Source: an uncultured Muribaculaceae bacterium
GTDB taxonomy: Bacteria > Bacteroidota > Bacteroidia > Bacteroidales > Muribaculaceae
Assembly: GCA_910578665.1 (NCBI GenBank)
Contig: CAJTQU010000004.1
Span: 82,448 to 146,447 of the forward strand
DNA length: 64,000 nt
Direction of reading: 5' to 3'
Shown: positions 1 through 7,202 of the stretch, one piece after another
Numbering within the stretch: the stretch's first letter is position 1
Layout of the letters: each line of letters opens with the position of its first letter
Program-made: the position numbers and the translations under genes
Notes under the pieces: generated by a model
What the model was told of the DNA's origin: nothing
The model's input: only the letters and a program-made list of their open reading frames with translations
Database searches by the model: none

Positions 1-536
1 CATCGTTAAACCAAGACAACGGACGGATAATTGTGGAATATGGTGTTGAGAGCATGCATGACAAGACACTACGCCTGATCAACCGCCACCACGACGCGCA
101 ATGTGCGGAAAATGCCATAGTACGCACCAGCGAAGCCGGCATAGCATGCGGCATACACCTCATCATGGGGCTTCCCGGTGAGACAGAGGCCGATATGCTT
201 GACACAGTACGCAAAATATCGTCCCTGCCCGTAGATACTGTGAAATTCCACCAATTGCAAGTAGTACGTAATACGCCGTTGGCAGATATTTACCGGCGAC
301 AGCAAAACAACGAAGATTGCGGTTATCCCCTGGTCACGCCATTCTCGCTTGACAGCTACATAAAATTATGCGCAAAAATAGTGCGCGTACTCCCCCGTCG
401 CATAGCAATCGAACGGTTCACGGCCCAGTCGCCGGCAAATCTGCTCATAGCTCCATCATGGGGAATAAAGAATTACCAGTTTGTACATCTGCTACATAAA
501 GAGTTAGAAGCCGGCAGATACAATAGTGAACTTTAA
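1..536 (+). CDS. Radical SAM protein, YhcC/TIGR01212-like, 5' truncated
   Basis: This is the C-terminal part of a radical SAM protein; the reading frame is open to base 3, so the true start lies before the window. The visible part begins just before the motif VEYGVESMHDKTL, followed by GIHLIMGLPGETEADM and KFHQLQVVRNTPLADIY, an arrangement typical of the YhcC/TIGR01212 family, which is related to Elp3/MiaB-type radical SAM enzymes. The CxxxCxxC iron-sulphur motif would be upstream and cannot be seen. The GTG at 33 lies inside the conserved domain and is not the start. The exact reaction of this family is not established. Family assignment is fairly sure. Confidence 0.8.
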   Translation, partial: SLNQDNGRIIVEYGVESMHDKTLRLINRHHDAQCAENAIVRTSEAGIACGIHLIMGLPGETEADMLDTVRKISSLPVDTVKFHQLQVVRNTPLADIYRRQQNNEDCGYPLVTPFSLDSYIKLCAKIVRVLPRRIAIERFTAQSPANLLIAPSWGIKNYQFVHLLHKELEAGRYNSEL

Positions 537-582
537 TTTTACCGCTTTCGTTAAACTCATATATAATTTAGCAGTCAAATAT

Positions 583-1857
583 ATGGACAACAGAGAAAGC
601 GTGCTCATAATAGGAGGCGGTTTTGCAGGTCTCAACCTGGCAAAACGGCTGTCTCATAAAAAATACAGAGTGATGGTAGTGGATCGCAATAATTTTCACG
701 GCTTTCCGCCACTATTTTACCAAATAGCCTCTTCAGGCCTTGACGCATCAAACATATCCTTCCCGCTACGCCGAGAATTCAAGCGGCTTGGCGGCAACAC
801 CACCTACCATATGGGACATGTCAAGAATATTGATGTAGAAGCAAGGACAGTAACAACCAGCTACGAGACAATCCGTTATGACAAGCTTGTCATAGCAGCC
901 GGAACCACCAACAATTATTTCGGCATGAAGGACCTTGACAAGACAGTGTACGGCATAAAGACAGTGGCTGAAGCAACGTATACACGCGACGAGATACTCG
1001 ACCGTCTGGAACGCGGAGCAATATGCCGCGATCCGCAACGGCGTCGAGAACTGCTCAGCTTCCTGGTAGTAGGCGGAGGCCCTAGCGGAGTTGAGATAGC
1101 AGGGGCTCTCGGCGAGATGAAAAAAGATATTGTGCCGCGAGAATATCCAGAACTGGACCCTGCCGAAGTGCGCATAGTGCTTGTCGAAGCTTCCGACAGA
1201 TTACTTGGAGGTATGGATCCGCGAGCCGGACAAAGAGCTATCAAGGATCTGGAACAGCTTATGGTAGAGGTGCGCCTGAACACTGCCATGAAAGGCTACG
1301 AAGACAAAACGGTGACCTTTGCCGACGGCAGCCGTGAATATTGGGAAACCCTGATATGGACAGCCGGTGTGCGCGGCGAGACAATGCCGGGACTTCCGGA
1401 AGAGTGCATAGGGCGCGGCGGCCGCATCGTTGTCGACCCTTTTTGCCGGGTAAAAGGTCTTAATGATGTATATGCCATAGGCGACATTGCCCTGTGCGAA
1501 TCAGGCAAATATCCTTCCGGACATCCTCAGGTTGCCCAGGTTGCCATACAGATGGCCAATAATCTTGCACGGACCCTCAACGGAGAGAAGACGCCCGTCC
1601 CTTTTGAATACAAGGACAAAGGGAGCATGGCCACCATAGGCAAAAATCGCGCCGTAGTAGACCTGAAAGGGAAATTCATAGCAGGAAGGCCGGCATGGTG
1701 GGCATGGATGGCTATACATCTTGTATCAATACTCGGCATGCGTAACAAACTCATCGTCCTTCTCAACTGGTGCTGGAACTATGTCACCTATAGCACATCG
1801 CTAAGACTGTTGTTCAGACCGGCACAATTTCCACTGCGCAGGCACTGGGGTGACTGA
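583..1857 (+). CDS. ndh: Type II NADH:quinone oxidoreductase (NDH-2)
   Basis: A 424-residue single-subunit flavoprotein predicted to oxidise NADH and reduce quinone at the inner face of the cytoplasmic membrane without pumping protons. The FAD dinucleotide-binding motif GGGFAG is at residues 11-16. A second Rossmann motif, VVGGGPSGVEIAGAL, lies near residue 165 for NAD(P)H. The late FAD motif YAIGD is near residue 298. Length fits the family (about 400-450). The frame is open from 526, but the ATG at 583 starts directly before the first beta strand and FAD motif, so I chose it. A hydrophobic C-terminal stretch (WWAWMAIHLVSILGM) is consistent with membrane association. Other pyridine-nucleotide disulphide oxidoreductases are less likely. 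Confidence 0.88.
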   Translation: MDNRESVLIIGGGFAGLNLAKRLSHKKYRVMVVDRNNFHGFPPLFYQIASSGLDASNISFPLRREFKRLGGNTTYHMGHVKNIDVEARTVTTSYETIRYDKLVIAAGTTNNYFGMKDLDKTVYGIKTVAEATYTRDEILDRLERGAICRDPQRRRELLSFLVVGGGPSGVEIAGALGEMKKDIVPREYPELDPAEVRIVLVEASDRLLGGMDPRAGQRAIKDLEQLMVEVRLNTAMKGYEDKTVTFADGSREYWETLIWTAGVRGETMPGLPEECIGRGGRIVVDPFCRVKGLNDVYAIGDIALCESGKYPSGHPQVAQVAIQMANNLARTLNGEKTPVPFEYKDKGSMATIGKNRAVVDLKGKFIAGRPAWWAWMAIHLVSILGMRNKLIVLLNWCWNYVTYSTSLRLLFRPAQFPLRRHWGD

Positions 1858-1898
1858 CAATAAATATTTATTATATCTACACTATAATACACTTAATT

Positions 1899-2765
1899 AT
1901 GAAGAAATATCTGTTATTTTTATTTAGCGGCGCAATGGTTATGACCATGGCGTCATGCTCGATGTTTCAAAAAAATGTAAAAACAGAGGCGCAGCTGCCG
2001 TCTGACCGCACCACAATCACTAACGGACAGCAGAAATCACAGCCATATCGCTCGCAGGCACTGGAACGCGGCGAATTATCAGGAGACTGGGCCATAGAAA
2101 CTGTGGGAGGCACCAAGGCCTCCGGAGAGACACCTCCGTACATACGCTTTGACAATGCAAACAAACGCATATACGGCAATAACGGATGCAACAGCATTAA
2201 TGCCGACTACACGATCAACCCGGAAACTAAACAGCTGCATTTCGGACATATCGTGACCACCATGCGCTATTGTGCCGGAGAGAACATATCTGAAACCCAG
2301 ATAAACATGGCTCTCAACACAACAGCGTCATACAGCTGGGAACGAAACGGTTCCCGTTACAGCATCACACTGTACAGTTCTGAGGGGAATCCTATAATGA
2401 CACTTGTACACCAGGAATATGACTTCCTTAACGGTACATGGGCCGTAGAACGCCTCGGAGACAAGAAAGTGGATAACGATGAAATGAAACTAGTATTCGA
2501 CATAGCCGAAATGAAAGTACACGGCAACACCGGCTGCAATATATTGAACGGGGCTCTTGTTACCGATATGCTCGAAGCCGATGCCATATCGTTCCAGAAT
2601 ATGGCCACGACACGCCGTATGTGTCCGGACATACAGCTGGAAACAGAACTTCTGGTAGCACTGGAAGCAACATCACGCGTAAAGCCTGTGAACGCCAATA
2701 CCGTAAATTTCCTCGATAACAAAGGAAAGGTAATTCTGCAACTTGTACGCACTACTGACCAATAA
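1899..2765 (+). CDS. Lipoprotein with two META (HslJ-like) domains
   Basis: A 288-residue predicted outer-envelope lipoprotein. A signal peptide with a lipobox-like MASC puts the lipidated cysteine at residue 20. Two tandem META domains follow: the first starts at LSGDWAIETVGG and carries YGNNGCNSINADY and MRYCAG; the second starts at LNGTWAVERLG and carries HGNTGCNILNGAL and RRMCPD. The paired GN-GC and cysteine motifs recur at matching positions, so the protein arose by duplication. META domains occur in E. coli HslJ and many Bacteroidetes lipoproteins; their molecular function is not known. It follows the NDH-2 gene by 41 bases and may share its transcript. Confidence 0.85.
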   Translation: MKKYLLFLFSGAMVMTMASCSMFQKNVKTEAQLPSDRTTITNGQQKSQPYRSQALERGELSGDWAIETVGGTKASGETPPYIRFDNANKRIYGNNGCNSINADYTINPETKQLHFGHIVTTMRYCAGENISETQINMALNTTASYSWERNGSRYSITLYSSEGNPIMTLVHQEYDFLNGTWAVERLGDKKVDNDEMKLVFDIAEMKVHGNTGCNILNGALVTDMLEADAISFQNMATTRRMCPDIQLETELLVALEATSRVKPVNANTVNFLDNKGKVILQLVRTTDQ

Positions 2766-2819
2766 TCAGTACCTTGTGGGTAAATCTAATCCATTGGCAA
2801 AATATTTTTTCAAAAAACA

Positions 2820-2851
2820 TTTGCAGGATTCAACTTTTTGATTTACCTTTG
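2820..2851 (+). promoter_or_regulatory. Bacteroidetes-type promoter for the ncRNA at 2858
   Basis: TTTG at 2820-2823, a 20-base spacer, then TACCTTTG at 2844-2851 match the primary-sigma consensus of Bacteroidetes exactly. The expected transcription start is about 2858. No protein-coding frame follows with convincing features; a structured RNA and a terminator do. Confidence 0.75.
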
Positions 2852-2857
2852 CGTTAT

Positions 2858-3152
2858 AATAATACAAAACGGGACGAGAGAGTTCCCGGGGAGTAATCCC
2901 CTATCCCAACAGAGACACAACTCATACCACATCAAAGTAGATTGGGAAACTCATCAAATTTTACTGAAATACCGAGACAAGCTTACTTGCTCAATGGCGG
3001 GCCGCAACTCGCAAGAGGATGCCAGAGACTCTGGCACGGCGGATTACAAAGAGGAGGAGCACTCAAATCCTGTCATTCGGAGTTTCATCGCATCCTTTGG
3101 TGTGGCCTCTATACGAAGCCGGCTTTCATCCCGATTGCCGGCTTCCGTTTTT
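2858..3152 (+). ncRNA. Putative structured non-coding RNA, about 295 nt
   Basis: This intergenic stretch has a strong promoter at its 5' end and a clear intrinsic terminator at its 3' end. Between them are several perfect local helices. GGGG/CCCC encloses AGUAAU near 2888-2902. A GAG-A-CAAG/CUUG-CUC hairpin follows near 2972-2990. Near 3005-3045 GCCG/CGGC closes a three-way junction holding a CUC-GCAA-GAG hairpin (GNRA tetraloop) and the dyad UGCCAG/CUGGCA. I see no tmRNA tag, RNase P core motif or SRP tetraloop signature, so I cannot name it. A 6S-like or lineage-specific RNA is possible. The short frames crossing it (for example 2838-3236) resemble no protein and run through the hairpins. 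Confidence 0.55.
3115..3152 (+). terminator. Intrinsic terminator of the ncRNA
   Basis: GAAGCCGGC at 3115-3123 pairs perfectly with GCCGGCTTC at 3137-3145 across a 13-base loop and is followed by a short T run (3148-3152). Confidence 0.8.
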
Positions 3153-3270
3153 GTATGTTCCATACATATGCCAGACCAGTCCGCACCATGTTTTTTGTCA
3201 GAACGCTGCGCGGAATATAATGGCTTAACAGTATAAACCCAAATCAGAATAAACATTTTATAAAACTACG

Positions 3271-4023
3271 ATGAAAGACGTTAAGACATCACTGCTCGAA
3301 CGCACATCGGTGCGCCGCTACGAGCGCGAGGCAATTCCGCAGGAAACTATGGACTTGATATACCGCGCGGTAGAAAACACCCCTACGAGCTACAACGGAC
3401 AACAGTTCTCGGTAATAGATATTTCAGACCAGGCGCTGAAAGAGGAACTGTACGCGCTGACAAACCAGAAACAGCTGAAGACGTGCAACAGACTGCTCAT
3501 CTTCTGTTCCGACTACAACAAAATTTCACTTCTTGCCAGACATAAAGGGGTGGATATGCCACAGTTCACCAATACAATGGACGCGGTGACAATAGGTATA
3601 ATCGATGCTTCGCTGGCCATGATGAGCGCCGTGGTAGCCGCACAGGCCGCCGGACTGGGTAGCAACTGTGTCGGTTACCTTCGCACAGTCGATCCGGCCA
3701 AAGTGGCAGAATTGCTCAAATTGCCCAAGGGGGTGTTCGTAGTCTGCGGACTGGCTCTCGGAGTGCCTCGCGAACAGCCAGACCTTAAGCCCAAACAGCC
3801 GGCATCGCTCGTATTCCACCAGAACTGCTACCGCCAGGACAATGAAGCAATGACAAACGAACTGGCGGCCTATGACGAAATCGTGCAGAATTATAACCGC
3901 ACACGTGCCGGCGGAACATCAGAAAATGACTGGTGCGCCCACATAGCCGACTACTACCGCCACGCCATGGAGTATCGCATACTTGACTATCTGAAAGCAC
4001 AAGGTTACGACATAAAGCGTTAA
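3271..4023 (+). CDS. Nitroreductase family protein (NfsA/FRP-like)
   Basis: A 250-residue FMN-dependent oxidoreductase of the nitroreductase superfamily, probably an NAD(P)H-dependent enzyme acting on nitro compounds, quinones or flavins in the cytoplasm. The N-terminal FMN-binding segment SVRRYEREAIP sits near residues 12-22, followed by the NTPTSYNGQQFSVI region and by the central GIIDASLAMMSAVVAAQAAGL helix that lines the flavin site. The length and the C-terminal tail with DWCAHIADYYRH match the NfsA/FRP branch rather than the shorter NfnB branch. The physiological substrate cannot be told from sequence. The DUF486 gene starts 10 bases downstream, so the two are probably co-transcribed. 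Confidence 0.85.
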   Translation: MKDVKTSLLERTSVRRYEREAIPQETMDLIYRAVENTPTSYNGQQFSVIDISDQALKEELYALTNQKQLKTCNRLLIFCSDYNKISLLARHKGVDMPQFTNTMDAVTIGIIDASLAMMSAVVAAQAAGLGSNCVGYLRTVDPAKVAELLKLPKGVFVVCGLALGVPREQPDLKPKQPASLVFHQNCYRQDNEAMTNELAAYDEIVQNYNRTRAGGTSENDWCAHIADYYRHAMEYRILDYLKAQGYDIKR

Positions 4024-4033
4024 TAACACAAAG

Positions 4034-4414
4034 ATGAGCCCGGCTATATCTACCGTCCTTCTCCTCATTGTGTCAAACGTGTTTATGACGCTGGCATGGT
4101 ACGGACACCTCAAACTACAGGAATCCGGCATGTCGCGCAGCTGGCCGCTGGTAGTGGTCATATTGTTTTCATGGGGCATAGCGCTGGCCGAATATTCCTT
4201 TATGATTCCGGCCAATCGCATAGGCTATTCAGGCAACGGAGGCCCGTTCTCCCTGATGCAGCTTAAGGTCATACAGGAAGCCGTAACCCTGGCCGTGTTC
4301 ACAGCGGTGGTCACCGTGCTATTCAAAGGAGAACAGTTCCATTGGAACCATCTTGTGGCATTCCTGCTGCTTGTAGGCGCGGTATGGTTCGCGTTTCTGC
4401 CGGTAGGCAAATAG
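4034..4414 (+). CDS. DMT-superfamily-like small membrane protein (DUF486)
   Basis: A 126-residue protein with four predicted membrane helices (about residues 5-23, 35-55, 72-92 and 103-121) and the motif YGHLKL after helix 1. Size and topology match the DUF486 family, which is placed with the drug/metabolite transporter superfamily; no substrate is established. It follows the nitroreductase gene after 10 bases, suggesting one operon. It ends 12 bases before the stop codon of the convergent ABC-F gene with no obvious terminator between. Confidence 0.8.
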   Translation: MSPAISTVLLLIVSNVFMTLAWYGHLKLQESGMSRSWPLVVVILFSWGIALAEYSFMIPANRIGYSGNGGPFSLMQLKVIQEAVTLAVFTAVVTVLFKGEQFHWNHLVAFLLLVGAVWFAFLPVGK

Positions 4415-4426
4415 CCAGGCAGAACA

Positions 4427-6211
4427 TCAGCCCTGCTTCTCCATCAGTTCGAGACAGCGCATCTCTTTCTCGTCAATCAATTCTATAATCCGGCCGATAC
4501 GCGCGCCGGCCTCAACGAGCTCCTGTGCCGCCATGGTGCCGGAGCTCATCTTTTCTTCCAACTCTTTCTTCTCCGTCTCCAGCACGGGAATCTCAGCCTC
4601 AAGGTTTTCCAGCTCCTTACGCTCTTTAAAACTCAGTTTTGGCCCACGTACGGTGCGAGGACGCGAGGGCTGTGTGCCGCCGCCCGACACACACGTCTTG
4701 GCAGCCTGCTCTTTACGTTCCTGCAGCAGACAATGACGATAGGTGGAATAATCACCCGGAAAATCGCGGATGCTGCCGTCTCCATTCATTACAAACAAAT
4801 GGTTTACCACACGGTCCAGAAAAAAGCGGTCATGGCTGACAACGATAACACAACCCTGGAACCGGGCCAGATAATCCTCTAAAATAGCCAGCGTGGGAAT
4901 ATCCAGATCATTAGTTGGCTCGTCAAGAATAAGAAAATTAGGACTGCGCATCAGCACCGTGGCCAGATACAGCCTGCGGCGCTCGCCTCCGCTCAGTTTA
5001 TAAATATACTGCTGCTGTGTGGACGGGGCAAATAAGAAATGGCATAAAAACTGCGAGGCTGTAAGGGTGGTCTTCTCATCAAGCCGCACCACTTCAGCTA
5101 TATCGCGCACAGCGTCTATCACCCTTTTCTTCTCGTCAAACTCTATCCCCTCCTGCGAATAATAACCGAAACGCACTGTGGTACCGACATCAAAATTACC
5201 GCTATCGGGAGCCAGTCTGCCTAGAAGCATCTTAATAAGGGTGGACTTACCCACACCGTTGTCTCCGACCACTCCAACCTTGTCATAACGGGCAAATATA
5301 TAATCCCAGTCTTTCAATATGACCTTATCGCCAAAAGACTTACACACGCCGTGAGCCTCGAATATCTTGTTGCCGATATACGTACTTTTAACATTAAGCG
5401 AGACATTGTCGGTACCCAGCCTCATCTGGCTGCGCTTCTCCAGTTCATGGAAATTGTCAATCCTGTACTTTGCTTTCGAGCCGCGTGCCTGCGGCTGGCG
5501 GCGCATCCAGTCAAGCTCGGTGCGCAGCAGATTTTTCACCTTGGCCAATTCGGAAGACAAAGCTTCCTGGCGTTCCTGGCGTTTGGCAAGATAGTAGTCA
5601 TAATTACCCTGGTAAGTGAATATCTGCTGCCGGTCTATCTCTATGATTTTATTGCAGACACGGTCAAGGAAATAACGGTCATGGGTGACCATCAGCAAAG
5701 TCACTCGCTGTCTCGCGAGCCACGACTCAAGCCACTCAATCATGTCTATGTCCAAATGGTTGGTCGGCTCGTCAAGCAACAAAAGCTGTGGTTCGGAGAG
5801 CAATACTCTAGCCAGGGCAACGCGCTTCAGCTGGCCTCCGGACAACTGGCCCATGGGCTGTCGCATGTCGGTTATCCGCAATGACGAGAGCATCGACACC
5901 GCCCTGTCACGAAAGTCCCAGTCCTCTGCGCCTCTCTGCACATGTTCCACATAATCTATGACAGTTTCCGCAGGCTCATAGTCAGTAGTCTGCGTAAGAA
6001 ATCCGACACGAAGATCGTTGCGAAAAACAATATTGCCGCTATCAGGCTCTTCAAATCCGGCTATTATGGACATCAGTGTGGATTTGCCGGTGCCGTTAGG
6101 AGCTATTATACCGACTTTGTCACCTTCATAAAGGCCGAAAGTAACATCGGCAAACAGCATGCGGTCACCATAACTTTTAGCCAGACCCTCGATCTGCAAA
6201 TAACTTACCAT
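4427..6211 (-). CDS. uup: ABC-F family ATPase, Uup-like
   Basis: A 594-residue soluble tandem ATPase with no membrane domain. ABC-F proteins act on ribosomes; Uup-type members are linked to translation or ribosome assembly and to tolerance of DNA damage. NBD1 has Walker A APNGTGKST, signature LSGGQ and Walker B LLLLDEPTNHLD; NBD2 has GDNGVGKST, LSGGE and FLILDEPTNDLD. Both sites therefore look catalytic. A charged linker joins them, and the C-terminal coiled coil (LSFKERKELENLEAEIP onward) is the Uup-type tail. The frame is open to 6259, but the ATG at 6211 begins MVSYLQIEGL directly at the first strand of NBD1. The extra 16 codons lie inside an inverted repeat and are probably untranslated leader. 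Confidence 0.85.
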   Translation of the reverse strand: MVSYLQIEGLAKSYGDRMLFADVTFGLYEGDKVGIIAPNGTGKSTLMSIIAGFEEPDSGNIVFRNDLRVGFLTQTTDYEPAETVIDYVEHVQRGAEDWDFRDRAVSMLSSLRITDMRQPMGQLSGGQLKRVALARVLLSEPQLLLLDEPTNHLDIDMIEWLESWLARQRVTLLMVTHDRYFLDRVCNKIIEIDRQQIFTYQGNYDYYLAKRQERQEALSSELAKVKNLLRTELDWMRRQPQARGSKAKYRIDNFHELEKRSQMRLGTDNVSLNVKSTYIGNKIFEAHGVCKSFGDKVILKDWDYIFARYDKVGVVGDNGVGKSTLIKMLLGRLAPDSGNFDVGTTVRFGYYSQEGIEFDEKKRVIDAVRDIAEVVRLDEKTTLTASQFLCHFLFAPSTQQQYIYKLSGGERRRLYLATVLMRSPNFLILDEPTNDLDIPTLAILEDYLARFQGCVIVVSHDRFFLDRVVNHLFVMNGDGSIRDFPGDYSTYRHCLLQERKEQAAKTCVSGGGTQPSRPRTVRGPKLSFKERKELENLEAEIPVLETEKKELEEKMSSGTMAAQELVEAGARIGRIIELIDEKEMRCLELMEKQG

Positions 6212-6237
6212 AGGATTATGTCTTATTAAAATATCAA

Positions 6238-6281
6238 TACGCGACATGCGTACGCCCATAACCGGCGGTGCATGTCGCGTA
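6238..6281 (-). promoter_or_regulatory. 12-bp perfect inverted repeat in the uup leader
   Basis: TACGCGACATGC (6238-6249) and GCATGTCGCGTA (6270-6281) are perfect complements across a 20-base loop, between ridA and the uup start at 6211. On the minus strand the stem is followed by an AU-rich stretch but no clean U run. It could be a weak ridA terminator or an attenuator-type leader hairpin of uup. Confidence 0.5.
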
Positions 6282-6300
6282 AAAATGCCATAGCTCTAAA

Positions 6301-6678
6301 TTAGAGAGCCGCTATAACTTCGATTTCTACCAGCGCCTGCTTGGGAAGCTCTTTCACTGCAAAAGCGCAACGAGCGGGATAGGGCTTGCCGAAATACTCA
6401 TTGTAGACCTCGTTCATGGGCACGAAAAGGCTCATATCTGCCAAGAATACGGTGCTCTTGACCACATTGTCGAGAGTAGCGCCTACCTCGGCCAGAATAG
6501 CCTTGATGTTTTCAATGCTCTGGGCTGTCTGGGCCTTGATGTCTTCGGGCATGCTGCCGTCAGCAGCATTGATGGGGAGCTGGCCGGATACATATACAAA
6601 ACCATTGGCTACTACGGCCTGGCTGTAAGGGCCGATGGCGCCGGGAGCGCCGGCGCTCTTGATTTCTTCTTTCTTCAT
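6301..6678 (-). CDS. ridA: RidA family enamine/imine deaminase
   Basis: A 125-residue cytoplasmic protein matching the RidA/YjgF/UK114 family, which hydrolyses reactive 2-aminoacrylate and related enamines released by PLP enzymes. Visible family features are the N-terminal SAGAPGAIGPYSQAV, the GFVYVSGQLPI strand, and the C-terminal PARCAFAVKELPKQALVEIE holding the arginine that binds the substrate carboxylate and the terminal glutamate region. Length is standard. It lies 55 bases downstream of tRNA-Thr on the same strand and no separate promoter matching the consensus was found, so read-through from the tRNA promoter is plausible. Confidence 0.93.
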   Translation of the reverse strand: MKKEEIKSAGAPGAIGPYSQAVVANGFVYVSGQLPINAADGSMPEDIKAQTAQSIENIKAILAEVGATLDNVVKSTVFLADMSLFVPMNEVYNEYFGKPYPARCAFAVKELPKQALVEIEVIAAL

Positions 6679-6733
6679 AACGTATTGCTTTTTATGGGAA
6701 AGGCAGCCCGGTAAACAAGGACTGCCTTAATAG

Positions 6734-6806
6734 AGCCGCGAGTGGGACTCGAACCCACGACCTTTTCGTTACGAATGAAATGCTCTACCAACTGAGCTAT
6801 TGCGGC
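6734..6806 (-). tRNA. tRNA-Thr (anticodon CGU)
   Basis: A 73-nt cloverleaf read from 6806 to 6734. The acceptor is GCCGCAA/TCGCGGC, the D arm is GCTC-AGTTGGTA-GAGC, the anticodon loop is TTCGTAA with anticodon CGT, and the T arm is GTGGG-TTCGAGT-CCCAC with discriminator T. CCA is not encoded. Two non-Watson-Crick positions stand out: A6/C67 in the acceptor stem and A31/C39 closing the anticodon loop. All other tertiary-contact bases look normal, so I call it functional. Confidence 0.9.
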
Positions 6807-6821
6807 TTTTGTTTTCATCTG

Positions 6822-6853
6822 CAAAGTTAACAATATTTTTTCATTCGGGCAAA
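6822..6853 (-). promoter_or_regulatory. Promoter of tRNA-Thr (and possibly ridA)
   Basis: On the minus strand, TTTG (6853-6850), a 20-base spacer and TAACTTTG (6829-6822) match the Bacteroidetes consensus. The start would fall about 10 bases before the mature tRNA 5' end. Confidence 0.75.
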
Positions 6854-7162
6854 CCGGCATAAATTTTTGACGCCGCAAAATATAGAGCAAGAGGGGGATC
6901 CCCGTTCAGGGACCTCCCTCCGCTCTCTACTATAAACTATATCTAACTAAAACTTAAAACCATATTCGCCTATTCTCACGAACCGAAGAATATTTCTTTT
7001 CAATAATTGTCTTCGATGTTGTCTACTATTTATTGTTGCGTCTTCTCAAGTGCGATGTCGTCTATAGTAAATTTTTCGTTTTGTACTAGTTAAACGCGCC
7101 AGCAAACCGAATGTTGAGCACATTAAACTGTTTCAACCTATTTTAACTATACGCAACGCGCA
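6854..7162. other. Intergenic region without a gene; one GC-rich hairpin
   Basis: About 310 bases with no supported coding frame. The one clear structure is a dyad at 6885-6925, with GAGC/GCTC and GAGGG/CCCTC arms. It lacks a U run on either strand, so I do not call it a terminator. The rest is AT-rich spacer between divergent genes. Confidence 0.5.
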
Positions 7163-7194
7163 TTTGGCCAGTTTAGCGGTTTTGGCTACCTTTG
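7163..7194 (+). promoter_or_regulatory. Promoter almost abutting the start codon at 7203
   Basis: TTTG at 7163-7166, a 20-base spacer and TACCTTTG at 7187-7194. The expected transcription start is about 7200-7203, at or within a few bases of the ATG at 7203, which suggests a leaderless or near-leaderless mRNA. Confidence 0.75.
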
Positions 7195-7202
7195 CAACTG
7201 TT

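Noticed and set aside
526..582. 19-codon N-terminal extension of NDH-2
   Set aside because: It overlaps the end of the upstream gene and precedes the FAD-binding strand with a poorly conserved leader; the ATG at 583 fits the family.
2838..3236. Overlapping short frames (for example 132 and 92 codons) in the 2766-3270 gap
   Set aside because: They overlap each other in several frames, match no protein family, run through perfect hairpins and past the terminator; an RNA gene explains the region better.
6885..6925. GC-rich dyad in the 6854-7162 gap as a terminator
   Set aside because: No U run on either strand and no gene ends next to it.
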